A DNA stretch of 64,000 bases from JACCQS01 sp963766765 (GTDB lineage: Bacteria; Actinomycetota; Actinomycetes; Mycobacteriales; Geodermatophilaceae). The position numbers were made by a program, and so were the translations under genes. The notes beneath the pieces are model-generated. The model saw only the letters and a list, made by a program, of their open reading frames with translations, was not told the DNA's origin and searched no databases. Below are positions 49,586 to 59,098 of this stretch, one piece after another (the stretch's first letter is position 1; each line of letters starts with the position of its first letter). The DNA lies in the NCBI GenBank assembly GCA_963766765.1, contig CAVYBR010000001.1:62001-126000 (forward strand), in the 5' to 3' direction.

Positions 49586-51661
49586 GTGGACGGGTCCACG
49601 CCACGGGAGTTGTCCCGTCGCGGGTTCCTCATCCTCGGCGGCGGGGCCGCTGCGATTGTCGGACTCAACGCCTGTGGCTCCCAGAATGCCGTCGACCAGC
49701 TGCCGATCGATGCGTCCTCGGCGGTGCTAGCCGGCGGCTTCCCCCGGGTGATCGCGTTTCGGCAAACCGAGCGACTGGTGCCATTGAACGATTATGAGAC
49801 CTGGGCGGAACTCTTTGCGCCCTTCAGCGGCATCATCGGCAAGGCGCTGCAGGAGGAACGGACCGAAATCTCAGGCCCGCAGACTGTCGAATACTTCAAC
49901 GAGTTCAAGCAGCAATTTCCGGAGAAGTTGGTTCTGCTGCACCACAACGGGCGGGCGCGACGACCCACGTTCGAGACCGAAGGCTGGTCGGCAGGTTGGT
50001 GGCTCTACCGCGAGGGCAGCGTCCTCGAATCCTCCGCCGAGGCGGCGGACACCGTCCTACAGGTTCGCTCGACGACGAACTTCAAGCTCCGGGCCGACAT
50101 GGAAGGCCACGTCGGTGACGACCTGGTCATTGCGGAGATGGGGAGCGACGGCCGACCGGATTTCACGAAGGCTGAACACGTACGTCTCGTCGAGATCGAC
50201 GCTACAGCCAAAAAGCTCACAGTCCGCAGGGGTCAGTACGGCAGCTCTCCGCTTGCGTTCTCGGATGGGGCATACCTCGGGCGGCACGTCTACGCCGGCC
50301 CTTGGTCAGCGGTCGATGATCGGGTGTGGTTGTACAACATCAGCACAACGTGCCCACGCGACCCGTCGGGGCGGCGTGTGGTTGACGTGCTGATCGAGCA
50401 GTTCGCCGAGTGGTTTGCTCCGGACGGTGTCCTCGCCTCCTTCGACGGGGTCCAGCTGGACGTTTTCCAGCTCACCTTGGAAGACCGCAGAGGCGTGGAT
50501 GCTGATTGCGACGGACGTGCCGATCTGGCCAATCAGGGCGGAGTAGACACCTACCTGCAGGGCCAGATCGAGTTGACCGCACGTCTTCGGCAGGTACTCG
50601 GCCCCAACCGCTATCTGATCACCGATGGCGCGGTGGGGCAGCAACCGGATACGGCCTCAGTGAACGGCATTGAACTCGAAGGCTTCCCGAAGTACGACGA
50701 TTACGACATCGCACGCTGGTCTCAGGCAATCATGGGCCTGGAGCTGTGGCGCCGCCGTGGAGCTCAGCCCCGGCTGAGCTATCCCCTGTTCAAGTTCGCC
50801 CCGCCGCATGACTATCCGGTGAGCTTCAACAGATTCCGTCTAGCCCTAGCAGGCTCGCTTGCCACCAACTCGGCGATCAGTTGGTTCAACGAGCCCGGTG
50901 GCAGCACGCAGGACCCTTCGAACAGCGTGGTCATCTACGACGAATTCGTCGGCGGAAGTCTTGCCAAGGCTGGTTGGCTTGGCCTGCCCAGGGGCGAAAC
51001 GATCCATCTCGCCGAACGTAAGACCGACGTGCTGGCCGGCGCCGGCGTTGCGTGGTCGAGCTCGTTCGTCGCCAGCTTCGATGGTGCAGAAGTCCAGTTC
51101 GCGGTCCAGTCGGCCTCCACTCCCATACTCGTGGTGACGCGCCGCCAAGCCGCCGAACGCCTGTCCTTCTCCATCCCGGCTATCGATTCGGACGGCCCGG
51201 ACGTGGTGCTGGCTTTCGATGTCCTCGGCGTCAAGCGTGCCGCATACGCCCCGACGATCGGCCGTCAGTGCACGGTGACGGTCTCGGGGAACGGCGGTGA
51301 GCTCTCCCAGTCGGTGACTGCGCCGACTACTTGGTTCCACGTGGTCCTTGGTTTCCACGGGGTTGGTCCTGGTCCGCTCAATGTCACGGTGACTATCGAT
51401 GGAGATGTTCCCCTGAAGGTGCGAGCCCTGAAGATTTTCGCTGCGCCTGATGCGATCGCCCGCGCATTCGTGGCTGGCGCCATGTTCGCCAACCCGTCAG
51501 CGGCGGAATACGCCTTCGACGTGGCCTCGATCTTCCCCCGCCGTCGGTTTCGGCGGTTGACCGGAAGCCTGGATCAGGATCCGCACGCGAATGACGGGAG
51601 CGAAGTGGGGTCCACGCTGACCCTGGGTCCTTTGGACGCGTTGGTCGTGCGCTCGGTCTGA
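49586..51661 (+). CDS. Tat-exported lipoprotein with a glycosidase-like region
   Basis: 691 residues. The N-terminus has twin arginines in LSRRGFLILGGGAAAIVGLNACGS, a Tat signal ending in a lipobox, so it is folded before export and lipid-anchored. The middle (about 230-440) resembles TIM-barrel hypothetical glycoside hydrolases: FDGVQLDVFQL with an acidic pair, ADCDGRADL and INSF-like ends around SNSAISWFNEP. The C-terminal ~200 residues look like beta-sandwich modules. No exact family can be assigned. GTG 49586 is preceded by GGGGAGA. A large secreted peptidase follows. Confidence 0.6.
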   Translation: MDGSTPRELSRRGFLILGGGAAAIVGLNACGSQNAVDQLPIDASSAVLAGGFPRVIAFRQTERLVPLNDYETWAELFAPFSGIIGKALQEERTEISGPQTVEYFNEFKQQFPEKLVLLHHNGRARRPTFETEGWSAGWWLYREGSVLESSAEAADTVLQVRSTTNFKLRADMEGHVGDDLVIAEMGSDGRPDFTKAEHVRLVEIDATAKKLTVRRGQYGSSPLAFSDGAYLGRHVYAGPWSAVDDRVWLYNISTTCPRDPSGRRVVDVLIEQFAEWFAPDGVLASFDGVQLDVFQLTLEDRRGVDADCDGRADLANQGGVDTYLQGQIELTARLRQVLGPNRYLITDGAVGQQPDTASVNGIELEGFPKYDDYDIARWSQAIMGLELWRRRGAQPRLSYPLFKFAPPHDYPVSFNRFRLALAGSLATNSAISWFNEPGGSTQDPSNSVVIYDEFVGGSLAKAGWLGLPRGETIHLAERKTDVLAGAGVAWSSSFVASFDGAEVQFAVQSASTPILVVTRRQAAERLSFSIPAIDSDGPDVVLAFDVLGVKRAAYAPTIGRQCTVTVSGNGGELSQSVTAPTTWFHVVLGFHGVGPGPLNVTVTIDGDVPLKVRALKIFAAPDAIARAFVAGAMFANPSAAEYAFDVASIFPRRRFRRLTGSLDQDPHANDGSEVGSTLTLGPLDALVVRSV

Positions 51662-51770
51662 TTTCCGGTCCGTGCATCCGGCGTATCGCGCCATGCGCTA
51701 CCTGTCTTGACACCGTTCTGGCGCTGGCGGGACTCTGCAGAGCGACTGGCGGCTCTTGACGGGAGCTCTC

Positions 51771-54700
51771 ATGCTGAGACGTTTGTTCGCAATCACAGTA
51801 GGCACCGTCCTGCTCAGCGCAGGCTTGGCTGCGCCGGCAGGCGCCGTTCGGCCGCCGCTCCCGCAATCACCGGTGCTCGACGTCTACACCGGTGTACTTG
51901 CACCCGACGATGTTTCGGCACTGCTCGAGCTGGGCGTGGATCGGCGAGACCTCCAGGTGAGTCCGGAGCCGGGCCGCAGCGGGGCCGTCCGCGTCGAACT
52001 GATCCTCACCGCCGCGCAGGCGACTAGCGCAGCCGAGCTGGGAATCGACCTAGCGCTCAAGCTCATCAATGGCCAGAGCGTGGCCGACCGAGCGAGCAAC
52101 CGTGCCGCGGCCGCGACCGGCGTCTTCCGGCCGTACAGCGGCCCGGGTGGCATCAGAGCAGAGCTGGTCCAGCAAGTCGCCCAGCACCGGAACATCGCCT
52201 CGCTGGAAGTCATCGGGCAGACCCTGAACGGCCAGGACATCGTCGGTGTCAAGGTGACGCTGAACGCCGACACGGTTCCCGACGGACGGCGACCGGCCAC
52301 CGTCTACATGGGCGCTCAACATGCCCGCGAGTGGATCACGCCGGAGATGAATCGCAGGCTGCTGGACCTGATCCTGGACGGGTACGGCGTCAACCCGCAG
52401 ATCACCGCTCTGGTCCGGCAGACCGAGATGTGGTTCATCCCGGTCGCCAATCCCGATGGTTACGACTTCACGTTCGAGGACGGACAACGGCTGTGGCGCA
52501 AGAACCTCCGTGACAACGACGGTGATGGCATCCTCACCGGTGTGGACGGGGTGGATCTAAATAGGAACTTCCCAACGCGCTGGGGATACGACAATGAAGG
52601 GTCCTCACCCGACCCCTCGAGTGAGACCTACCGCGGCACGGGGCCGCTCTCAGAGCCTGAGACCCAAGCAATGGATGATCTCTTCGCTCGCATCACGCCG
52701 CAGTTCTTCATCAACTATCACTCGGCCGGCGAGCTTCTGCTCTACGGAACCGGCTGGCAGGTGGCCACTCCCACCCCTGACGATGTCATCTACGAGGCCA
52801 TGGTGGGCGATGACGCCAACCCGGCGGTGCCCGGTTACGACCCGGACATCTCGGCGGAGCTGTACACCGTGAACGGCGAAACGGATATGCACATGCAGGA
52901 GGCGTACGGCGCCTTGGGCTTCACGCCTGAGATGTCGACGTGTGAGACCGCATCCGCGATAGATCCCAACGACGAATGGGAGCCGGGGGACTGTGGCACC
53001 GGCTTCGAATTCCCCGATGACGAGGTCTTGGTGCAGCAGGAATTCGCGAAGAACGTCCCCTTCGCGCTGTCTGTCGCGGCGTCAGCGCTGGACCCGGACG
53101 ACCCCGTGTCGGTTGTGGGAGGTACGGCCGAGAACTTCCGGGTCGACACGTTCACCGTTTCCTACGGTGATCCGCAGACGGTCGCGGTGTGGGCAAAGCG
53201 GGCAGTGCGCAACGTCTCGCTCTTCTACCGAATCAACGGCGGCCCCCTGCATCGGTCGGCGGTATCCGAATGGGCCGGCGGAGAGCGGTACGGCGCAGAG
53301 AACAACGACTACTACGCCGAGTTACGGGGCCAGGTGCAGGGTGCGGCTGCGGGAGACACAGTCGAAGTGTGGTTCCAGGGCCGTACCACGTCCCCGCTGC
53401 GGCTGGTCGGAAGCGAGCACTTCACCTACACCGTTGCCAGTGACACCGGTCATCGCGCGTTGGTCATCGCCAATGAGGACTACACCGGGGTCAACCCGAC
53501 CTATCCGCCGTCGGTGACCGGACCCAAGTACCTCGACGAGCATGTGGCCGCCCTGGCCGCGGCCGGAATGCAAGCCGACACATGGGACGTCGACGCCCAA
53601 GGTGTCCCGCATGACCTGGGTGTCCTGGCGCACTACGACCTGGTCCTGTGGTACCTCGGCGACAACCGGCTGACCCAGGATCCGGAGGATGAGTTCATCG
53701 ACTTCTTCGGCGACGAGGTGCCCGACATCGCCGTTGCCGAGCGCCAGCAATACCTCACGATGTCGGTGCGCGACTACCTCAATGAGGGCGGCAAGCTCAT
53801 CCACGACGGAGAAACCACTGCGTACTACGGATTGCTGGCCAACGACCTCGGTGGCATCTTCTACGGCCTCGACGGGGCCCCCGAGCAGGAGTGCGTGCTC
53901 ACCGAATTCTTCAACGACTGTCTCTTCCTCGCCGACGACTTCACTCAGTACTACTTGGGCGCCTACGACCGGACCGCACTCGACTCGGCTTCTGGCGTGC
54001 TGGGCACCCGTGGACCGATCGCCGGTGACAGCCTCGATTTCGGGGGACCGGCCACCACCGACAACCCGATCGATGAACCTGGGGCGCTCATCGTCACCAG
54101 CGACGTCCTGCCGGCCCAGCAGTTCCCGCAGTTCGCAAGTGTCGGAGTCGCCGAATACCTGGACCCGGCCGGGCAGTTCATCGCGATAGAGGGCAACTTC
54201 GCGGCCGGGACCGGGCATGCGGACGACAACTACATGCGGCTGCAGCGCACATTCGACCTGACATCTGTTACCGCTGCGCAGGCCCCGGAATTCCAGGCCC
54301 AGATCTCGTACTCGACCGAACCGGACTACGACCACGTCATCGTCGAGGCCCACACGGTCGGACAGGAGAACTGGACGACGCTGCCGGACCTGGGTGGCCT
54401 CACAACCAACGCCGTACCGGCCGAGTGCGAGGCGGGCTTCCTGCTTGATGTCCATCCGTGGCTCGAGCATTACCTCACACTCGGCGATCCTTGCCTTGCG
54501 CATGGGACCACCGGCGCGTGGAACTCGTTCACCGGAGAGTCCGGCGGCTGGCAGCAGGTTGCCTTCGATCTGTCGGCCTATGCCGGCCAGCAGGTCGAGA
54601 TCACGATCAGCTACGTCACCGATGTCTTCTTCGGTGGCAACGGTGTGATCGTGGACGACACGAAACTGGTCACGACCGCCGGGGTCAGCCAAGCCGAGGG

Positions 54701-54920
54701 ATTCGAGGAGGGCCTTGGCGCCTGGACGGTCCCGGGTGCGCCGCCGGGAAGCCCGGAGAACCTGGTCGACTTCGAACGCACGCCTGGGCTCGGCGGAATC
54801 ACCGCGGCGGTGGCGACCGAGGACAGCGTGCTGTTCGGCTTCGGACTGGAACAGCTGAGCAGCCAGGCAGCGCAGGAGGCTTTGATCGAGGCGGTCGAGG
54901 GATTGATGGCCGAACCCTGA
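51771..54920 (+). CDS. Secreted M14 zinc carboxypeptidase, multidomain
   Basis: 1049 residues with a signal peptide (cleavage near APAGA). The M14 domain (about 105-430) has GAQHAREWITPEM (His and Glu zinc ligands), DLNRNFPTRWG and the third ligand in FINYHSAG, and LGFTPEMSTCE for the catalytic Glu. After it come a beta domain and a long C-terminal region (about 555-1049) with a Rossmann-like segment (TGHRALVIANEDYTGV ... YDLVLWYLGDNRL) and jelly-roll-like ends. This M14 plus large accessory region is typical of actinobacterial immune-inhibitor-like secreted peptidases. ATG 51771 has GGGAG upstream. Confidence 0.87.
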   Translation: MLRRLFAITVGTVLLSAGLAAPAGAVRPPLPQSPVLDVYTGVLAPDDVSALLELGVDRRDLQVSPEPGRSGAVRVELILTAAQATSAAELGIDLALKLINGQSVADRASNRAAAATGVFRPYSGPGGIRAELVQQVAQHRNIASLEVIGQTLNGQDIVGVKVTLNADTVPDGRRPATVYMGAQHAREWITPEMNRRLLDLILDGYGVNPQITALVRQTEMWFIPVANPDGYDFTFEDGQRLWRKNLRDNDGDGILTGVDGVDLNRNFPTRWGYDNEGSSPDPSSETYRGTGPLSEPETQAMDDLFARITPQFFINYHSAGELLLYGTGWQVATPTPDDVIYEAMVGDDANPAVPGYDPDISAELYTVNGETDMHMQEAYGALGFTPEMSTCETASAIDPNDEWEPGDCGTGFEFPDDEVLVQQEFAKNVPFALSVAASALDPDDPVSVVGGTAENFRVDTFTVSYGDPQTVAVWAKRAVRNVSLFYRINGGPLHRSAVSEWAGGERYGAENNDYYAELRGQVQGAAAGDTVEVWFQGRTTSPLRLVGSEHFTYTVASDTGHRALVIANEDYTGVNPTYPPSVTGPKYLDEHVAALAAAGMQADTWDVDAQGVPHDLGVLAHYDLVLWYLGDNRLTQDPEDEFIDFFGDEVPDIAVAERQQYLTMSVRDYLNEGGKLIHDGETTAYYGLLANDLGGIFYGLDGAPEQECVLTEFFNDCLFLADDFTQYYLGAYDRTALDSASGVLGTRGPIAGDSLDFGGPATTDNPIDEPGALIVTSDVLPAQQFPQFASVGVAEYLDPAGQFIAIEGNFAAGTGHADDNYMRLQRTFDLTSVTAAQAPEFQAQISYSTEPDYDHVIVEAHTVGQENWTTLPDLGGLTTNAVPAECEAGFLLDVHPWLEHYLTLGDPCLAHGTTGAWNSFTGESGGWQQVAFDLSAYAGQQVEITISYVTDVFFGGNGVIVDDTKLVTTAGVSQAEGFEEGLGAWTVPGAPPGSPENLVDFERTPGLGGITAAVATEDSVLFGFGLEQLSSQAAQEALIEAVEGLMAEP

Positions 54921-54938
54921 TCCGACCCGTCCGTCCGA

Positions 54939-55265
54939 TCAGCTGGCTGGCGGTCGGTACTGGACCTGCCCGGCCCTACCTAGGGCATCCATCGTCTCCT
55001 CCACGGTCAGCAGGACGGTCGTCTCCAACGAGCTAAGGGCACCGCCGCCGCCGATGGCGATCGCGACAGCGGCCATGGACACGTTGTCGGGAGCCTCCCA
55101 GAGGTTGTAGCCGTCGTGTGACCCGAAGGCGTACCAGAAGCCATGCAGCTTCCCGCCGACTGACTCGATGTAACTCTGAGCCGCTGCGCGGCGGTCCTCT
55201 GGGTTGGCGATCAGCCTTGCCCACGTCTGCGGTGTGTAGCTGAACTTCGTGAGATATAGCGGCAT
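54939..55265 (-). CDS. GYD-domain protein
   Basis: 108 residues of the GYD family: LYLTKFSYTPQTWARLIANPEDR, GGKLHGFWYAFGSHDGYNLWEAPD (the GYD motif as HDGYN) and AVAIAIGGGGALSSLETT. The fold is a ferredoxin-like alpha/beta sandwich with unknown function. ATG 55265 has GGAGAG at the right distance. It is convergent with the M14 gene and just downstream of tRNA-Leu on the same strand. Confidence 0.85.
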   Translation of the reverse strand: MPLYLTKFSYTPQTWARLIANPEDRRAAAQSYIESVGGKLHGFWYAFGSHDGYNLWEAPDNVSMAAVAIAIGGGGALSSLETTVLLTVEETMDALGRAGQVQYRPPAS

Positions 55266-55290
55266 CGTGTCTCTCCTTCGCTGGCTGCGG

Positions 55291-55371
55291 TGCGGGAGGG
55301 GGGAGTCGAACCCCCACGCCCGAAGGCACCAGATCCTAAGTCTGGCGTGGCTGCCGTTACACCACTCCCGC
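55291..55371 (-). tRNA. tRNA-Leu (anticodon UAG)
   Basis: Minus strand: acceptor GCGGGAG with CTCCCGC; D-arm with GTGTAACGGCAGCC; anticodon stem CCAGA/TCTGG around CTTAGGA (anticodon TAG); a long variable arm (TGCCTTCGGGCGT) typical of class II; T-arm with GGTTCGACTCC; discriminator A. CCA is not encoded. It reads CUA/CUG-type codons. Confidence 0.95.
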
Positions 55372-55477
55372 GCGAGTTGCAGTCTAGGGACGCCAGGTTG
55401 GCTTGGCGCAGCCAGCGAGGTCTTGGTTGGCTGAGGCAGGGTCGTCGCAGTGGGGCGGCGCATGGCAGGCTACCGAC

Positions 55478-55714
55478 GTGGCCCGTGACCCGAAGCAGAT
55501 CCAGGCAGAGATCGACCAGGCGCGGTTCGCGCTCGCCTCCACCTTGGACCAGATCGCGTACCGAACAAGTCCCAAGAAGATCAGCGGCGACGCACAGGCC
55601 GCGGTGAAGGCATGGCTGGCGTCACCAACCGGCAAGCTGGTCGTCGGTGGGGTCGCCACCCTCGTGGCACTGCGGGTGACTGTGGGCGTGGTCCGCAAGA
55701 TCCGCAACCGGTAG
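55478..55714 (+). CDS. DUF3618 membrane protein
   Basis: 78 residues. The N-terminal half is the DUF3618 helix (RDPKQIQAEIDQARFALASTLDQIAYRTSP), the rest a short linker and one membrane segment (about 50-68) with a basic end. Actinobacterial members are often near PspC or YtxH-type envelope proteins, but the role is unknown. GTG 55478 is 6 bases after CAGGCT, so it may be leaderless too; the frame upstream overlaps the tRNA promoter region. Confidence 0.75.
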   Translation: MARDPKQIQAEIDQARFALASTLDQIAYRTSPKKISGDAQAAVKAWLASPTGKLVVGGVATLVALRVTVGVVRKIRNR

Positions 55715-55788
55715 GCACCGGGCCGGCGCGCGACCAGATCAGACAGGTCGAAGCGAGCCGAGTCCGTACGCGGCCGTGGCGGGGACGA

Positions 55789-56259
55789 CTAGGCCAAACC
55801 GAGGTCGCGCCGCAGTTTGTCGACGTGCCCCTGAGCCTTGACGTTGTAGAAGGCGTGTTCGACGTTGCCGTCGGCATCGAGGACCACCGTGGAGCGGATG
55901 ACGCCGGTGATGGTCTTGCCGTAGTTCTGCTTCTCACCCCACGCGCCGTAGGCCTCCAGTGTGGCCCGATCGGGATCCGACAGCAGCGGGAAACCCAGTC
56001 CTTCGTCCTCGGCAAACTTCGCAAGGGCCTCCGGTTGGTCCGGCGAAATCCCTACGACGGCGTACCCGGCTTCCCGCAAGTCGTCGTCGGCGGCCTGGAA
56101 GTCGATGGCTTGAACCGTGCATCCAGGCGTGGCGGCTTTGGGATAGAAGTAGATGATCGCCTTCTTGCCCTTGAGGTCGGCCAGGGACACCTGGCTCCCG
56201 TCGGCTGCGGTCAGGTCGAAGTCCGGGGCTCGGTCACCCGGAGACAGTCTGTCGCTCAC
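55789..56259 (-). CDS. bcp: Thioredoxin-dependent peroxiredoxin (Bcp), 1-Cys form
   Basis: 156 residues of the peroxiredoxin Bcp/PrxQ group: FDLTAADGSQVSLADLKGKKAIIYFYPKAATPGCT with the peroxidatic Cys at residue 47. The resolving Cys that usually follows five residues later is replaced by Ile (TPGCTVQAID), and the protein has no other Cys, so resolution must use another thiol such as mycothiol or thioredoxin. GTG 56259 is 6 bases after TACCGT. Confidence 0.9.
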   Translation of the reverse strand: MSDRLSPGDRAPDFDLTAADGSQVSLADLKGKKAIIYFYPKAATPGCTVQAIDFQAADDDLREAGYAVVGISPDQPEALAKFAEDEGLGFPLLSDPDRATLEAYGAWGEKQNYGKTITGVIRSTVVLDADGNVEHAFYNVKAQGHVDKLRRDLGLA

Positions 56260-56265
56260 CCCTCC

Positions 56266-56271
56266 ACGGTA
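56266..56271 (-). promoter_or_regulatory. -10 element TACCGT for bcp
   Basis: On the minus strand TACCGT is 6 bases before GTG 56259. Confidence 0.55.
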
Positions 56272-56278
56272 ACCAGCC

Positions 56279-56770
56279 TCAGTCGCGTGCAAACGGGGGA
56301 GGACCCAGGATCTCGATCCCTCCGTTGCGCGAGCCGGATTCGCCGATCCGCGCGAAGTCGACTGGGCCGGTATGTGAGCCGCGATCGATCGGCTCGCTGG
56401 CACCCAGGTAGAACGCCTGACAGACGCCGGGGGTGTGCAGACACAGCAGGCGAGCCATGTCGGAGACAACCATGAAGGCGTGCGGGACTCCGCGCGGAGC
56501 AAACGTCAAGCCGCCCGTCGACACTCGGTGCTCCAGACCGTCCATGTGCATGAGGATCTCGCCCTCTAGGACGTACATGCTCTCGTCGGATGGGTGCGTG
56601 TGCAGCGGCGTCACTTTGCCGCCCTCCATCCGATCCTCGAAGAGCAAGAAGGCGCCGCCGGTCTCCTCGGCTGTTGCCATCCAAGTGTGCACGCCGCCGC
56701 CGTAGAACCACCGCCGTTCGCCATCCTCGTGTGCCCGGACGATCGGTGCTGGCGTGCTGACGGTGGTCAT
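56279..56770 (-). CDS. Cupin-domain protein
   Basis: 163 residues with one conserved cupin barrel: GGKVTPLHTHPSDESMYVLEGEILMHMDG (metal His pair and Glu) and VPHAFMVVSDMARLLCLHTPG for the second motif. It resembles quercetin 2,3-dioxygenase-like cupins but the substrate is unknown. It is divergent from a TetR regulator, which probably represses it. Confidence 0.83.
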   Translation of the reverse strand: MTTVSTPAPIVRAHEDGERRWFYGGGVHTWMATAEETGGAFLLFEDRMEGGKVTPLHTHPSDESMYVLEGEILMHMDGLEHRVSTGGLTFAPRGVPHAFMVVSDMARLLCLHTPGVCQAFYLGASEPIDRGSHTGPVDFARIGESGSRNGGIEILGPPPFARD

Positions 56771-56815
56771 CTGGTTGCCCTCGTTCGTCGTTACGTTGGT
56801 GTTTATGGGATCGCT

Positions 56816-56841
56816 GTACCATGATGAGATTGCAGTACCAT
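56816..56841. promoter_or_regulatory. Direct repeats GTACCAT in the cupin/TetR region
   Basis: GTACCAT at 56816-56822 and 56835-56841, 19 bases apart. The second copy includes the TetR -10 element TACCAT, 7 bases before GTG 56849; the first lies in the divergent cupin promoter. A bound regulator could block both. Confidence 0.5.
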
Positions 56842-56848
56842 CAACGGG

Positions 56849-57466
56849 GTGTCAACCCCCTATGAAGCCACCGGCCGCACCGAGCAGAAGCAGCGGACCC
56901 GCGATGCCCTCGTCGTCGCGGCCCGCAACCTCGTCGCCTCCGGCGTCAGTCCGACCGTTGAGGACACGGCGAGTGCCGCGGGGATCTCGCGCACGACCGC
57001 GTACCGCTACTTCCCGAACCAGCGCTCCCTGCTCGCCGCAGCACACCCGGAGACCGGCGCGGCATCCCTGCTGCCGGCTGATCCACCACAGGATCCGCCC
57101 GGACGCTTGGCAGCCGTGATCGGGGAGTTCACCACGATGTTGCTGCACACCGAGGCTCAGCAGCGCACGATGCTGCGGCTCTCGCTTGAAGCAGACGAGG
57201 CTGAGCGCGCCGCATTACCGCTGCGGCAGGGCAGGGCGATCGGCTGGATCCACGACGCCCTCGCACCGCTGCGCGGACAGCTGTCAGACCAGGCACTGGA
57301 ACGACTGGTCTTTGCGATCCGGAGCGCGGTGGGCATCGAGGCTCTGGCCTGGCTCACTGACGTCGCACGACTCCCGCGTGAAGATGCGGTCGAGCTCATG
57401 TCCTGGTCGACTCAGGCGATGTTGCACGCGGCGCTCACGGGTAAGCCGCCACCGGCCGGAGGCTAG
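56849..57466 (+). CDS. TetR-family transcriptional regulator
   Basis: 205 residues. The N-terminal helix-turn-helix (about 18-65) reads RDALVVAARNLVASGVSPTVEDTASAAGISRTTAYRYFPNQRSLL, typical TetR. The C-terminal part is a helical ligand-binding and dimer domain. It is divergent from a cupin gene whose promoter shares the repeat described at 56816. Induction is likely by the cupin's substrate. The start is set by TACCAT seven bases upstream. Confidence 0.87.
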   Translation: MSTPYEATGRTEQKQRTRDALVVAARNLVASGVSPTVEDTASAAGISRTTAYRYFPNQRSLLAAAHPETGAASLLPADPPQDPPGRLAAVIGEFTTMLLHTEAQQRTMLRLSLEADEAERAALPLRQGRAIGWIHDALAPLRGQLSDQALERLVFAIRSAVGIEALAWLTDVARLPREDAVELMSWSTQAMLHAALTGKPPPAGG

Positions 57467-57562
57467 TTCGGAGAAAAACACCGCTTGTTGGTCGAGATTT
57501 CAGTCGGATGGACGCTAGGTTGCCCGGAACAGAGCGATCCCTTCGCAGCTGAGGCGGTTGAC

Positions 57563-59098
57563 ATGGGCTTTCTTCCCGGAAAGAACTCAGCGCTCTTCGC
57601 GCTCAAAGACGTCTCGGCGATCAGGGCCGATACCGAGGGCGAGCAGGGACTCAAACGCTCGGTCAACGCGCTGAACCTGACGGCATTGGGCGTCGGGGCC
57701 ATCATCGGGACCGGGATCTTCGTGGTCATCGGCGAAGGCGTCAAAGAGGCGGGACCGGCCGTCGTGGTGTCGTTCGTCCTTGCTGCCTTCACATGTCTGT
57801 TCTCTGCGCTGTCGTACTCCGAACTCGCCGCATCCATCCCGGTGTCCGGCAGCGCGTACACCTACGCGTACGCGACCTTGGGCGAACTCGTCGCCTGGAT
57901 CATCGGCTGGGATCTGATCCTGGAATACGGCGTCTCGGTGGCGGCGGTTGCAGTCGGCTGGGGAACCAACTTCAACGAATTCCTGCAGAACGCGTTCGGA
58001 GTGGCCTTACCAGAGGCGATCTCGCTCTCGCCGGAGGAGGGCGGCGTCATCAACATCCCGGCCGTGGTCATCGTGCTGGCGGTGACCGCGCTGTTGGCCA
58101 AGGGGGTGAGCGAGAGCGCGAAGGTCAACACCGTCATGGTCGTCGTCAAGCTCGTCGTCCTCATCTTCTTCATCGCCGTGGCCTTCACTGCCTTCAAGTC
58201 CGACAACCTGGTGCCGTTCGCCCCCAACGGCAGCAGCGGGGTCCTCACAGCGGCTGGTTTGATCTTCTTCGCCTATATCGGGTTCGACGCGATCTCCACC
58301 GGGAGTGAGGAGAGCAAGAATCCCGCGCGCGACCTGCCGCTGGCCATCGTCGGCTCACTCGTGATCGCCACACTCGTCTACGTCCTGGTATCCATCACCG
58401 CGGTGGGCGCCCTCCCATCCGACGAACTGGCGGAGAGCAGCGCGCCGCTCGCCCAGGCCTTGGAGACCGGCGCCGGGATCCCATGGGCGGCTGCCGTTCT
58501 CGCCTTCGGCGCGGTGGTTGCCATCACCAGTGTCATCCTGGTGATCCTGTACGGACAGACCCGAATCATGTTCGCGATGTGCCGGGATGGACTCGCACCT
58601 CGCGGCTTCGCGAAACTCAACCCGCGCACTGGGACGCCGGTGCGTCTGACCTGGACGTTCGGCATCTTCATTGCGGTGCTTGCTGCGCTGGTGCCGCTGT
58701 CGGAGATCATCAAGCTGGTCAACATCGGAACGCTGTTCGCATTCATCCTGGTCAACATCGGGGTGATCGTGTTGCGCCGGACCCGGCCCGACATGGAGCG
58801 CCCGTTCAAGGTTCCGTTCTCGCCGTGGTTCCCGCTGATCGGCATTGCGTTGTGCATCCTGCTGACCATCGACCTGCCCGGCACCACATGGCTCCGGTTC
58901 CTTCTGTGGCTGCTGGCCGGGATCGTGATCTACATCTTCTACGGATACAAACACTCCCGGCTGCGTACGGAGAGCAACGTCAAGACGGCGGGCGGCGGGA
59001 TGCAGGAAGGCTCACCCCATACGTCGGAGCCCCATGATGCGGCGTCGGGCACCAACAACACGGCGTCGGACGCCGATGACTCGGGAGAGTCCCGATGA
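57563..59098 (+). CDS. APC-family amino acid permease
   Basis: 511 residues with about 12 membrane helices: RSVNALNLTALGVGAIIGTGIFVVIGEGVKEAGPAVV in part (helix 1 and its GxIIGTGIF motif), SGSAYTYAYATLGELVAWIIGWDLILEYG, and FFAYIGFDAISTGSEESKNPARDLP, typical of cationic amino-acid or yfnA-like transporters. The hydrophilic tail is rich in Asp/Ser/Asn. ATG 57563 removes an unconvincing 26-residue leader from ATG 57485. The Usp gene overlaps its stop by ATGA. Confidence 0.9.
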   Translation: MGFLPGKNSALFALKDVSAIRADTEGEQGLKRSVNALNLTALGVGAIIGTGIFVVIGEGVKEAGPAVVVSFVLAAFTCLFSALSYSELAASIPVSGSAYTYAYATLGELVAWIIGWDLILEYGVSVAAVAVGWGTNFNEFLQNAFGVALPEAISLSPEEGGVINIPAVVIVLAVTALLAKGVSESAKVNTVMVVVKLVVLIFFIAVAFTAFKSDNLVPFAPNGSSGVLTAAGLIFFAYIGFDAISTGSEESKNPARDLPLAIVGSLVIATLVYVLVSITAVGALPSDELAESSAPLAQALETGAGIPWAAAVLAFGAVVAITSVILVILYGQTRIMFAMCRDGLAPRGFAKLNPRTGTPVRLTWTFGIFIAVLAALVPLSEIIKLVNIGTLFAFILVNIGVIVLRRTRPDMERPFKVPFSPWFPLIGIALCILLTIDLPGTTWLRFLLWLLAGIVIYIFYGYKHSRLRTESNVKTAGGGMQEGSPHTSEPHDAASGTNNTASDADDSGESR

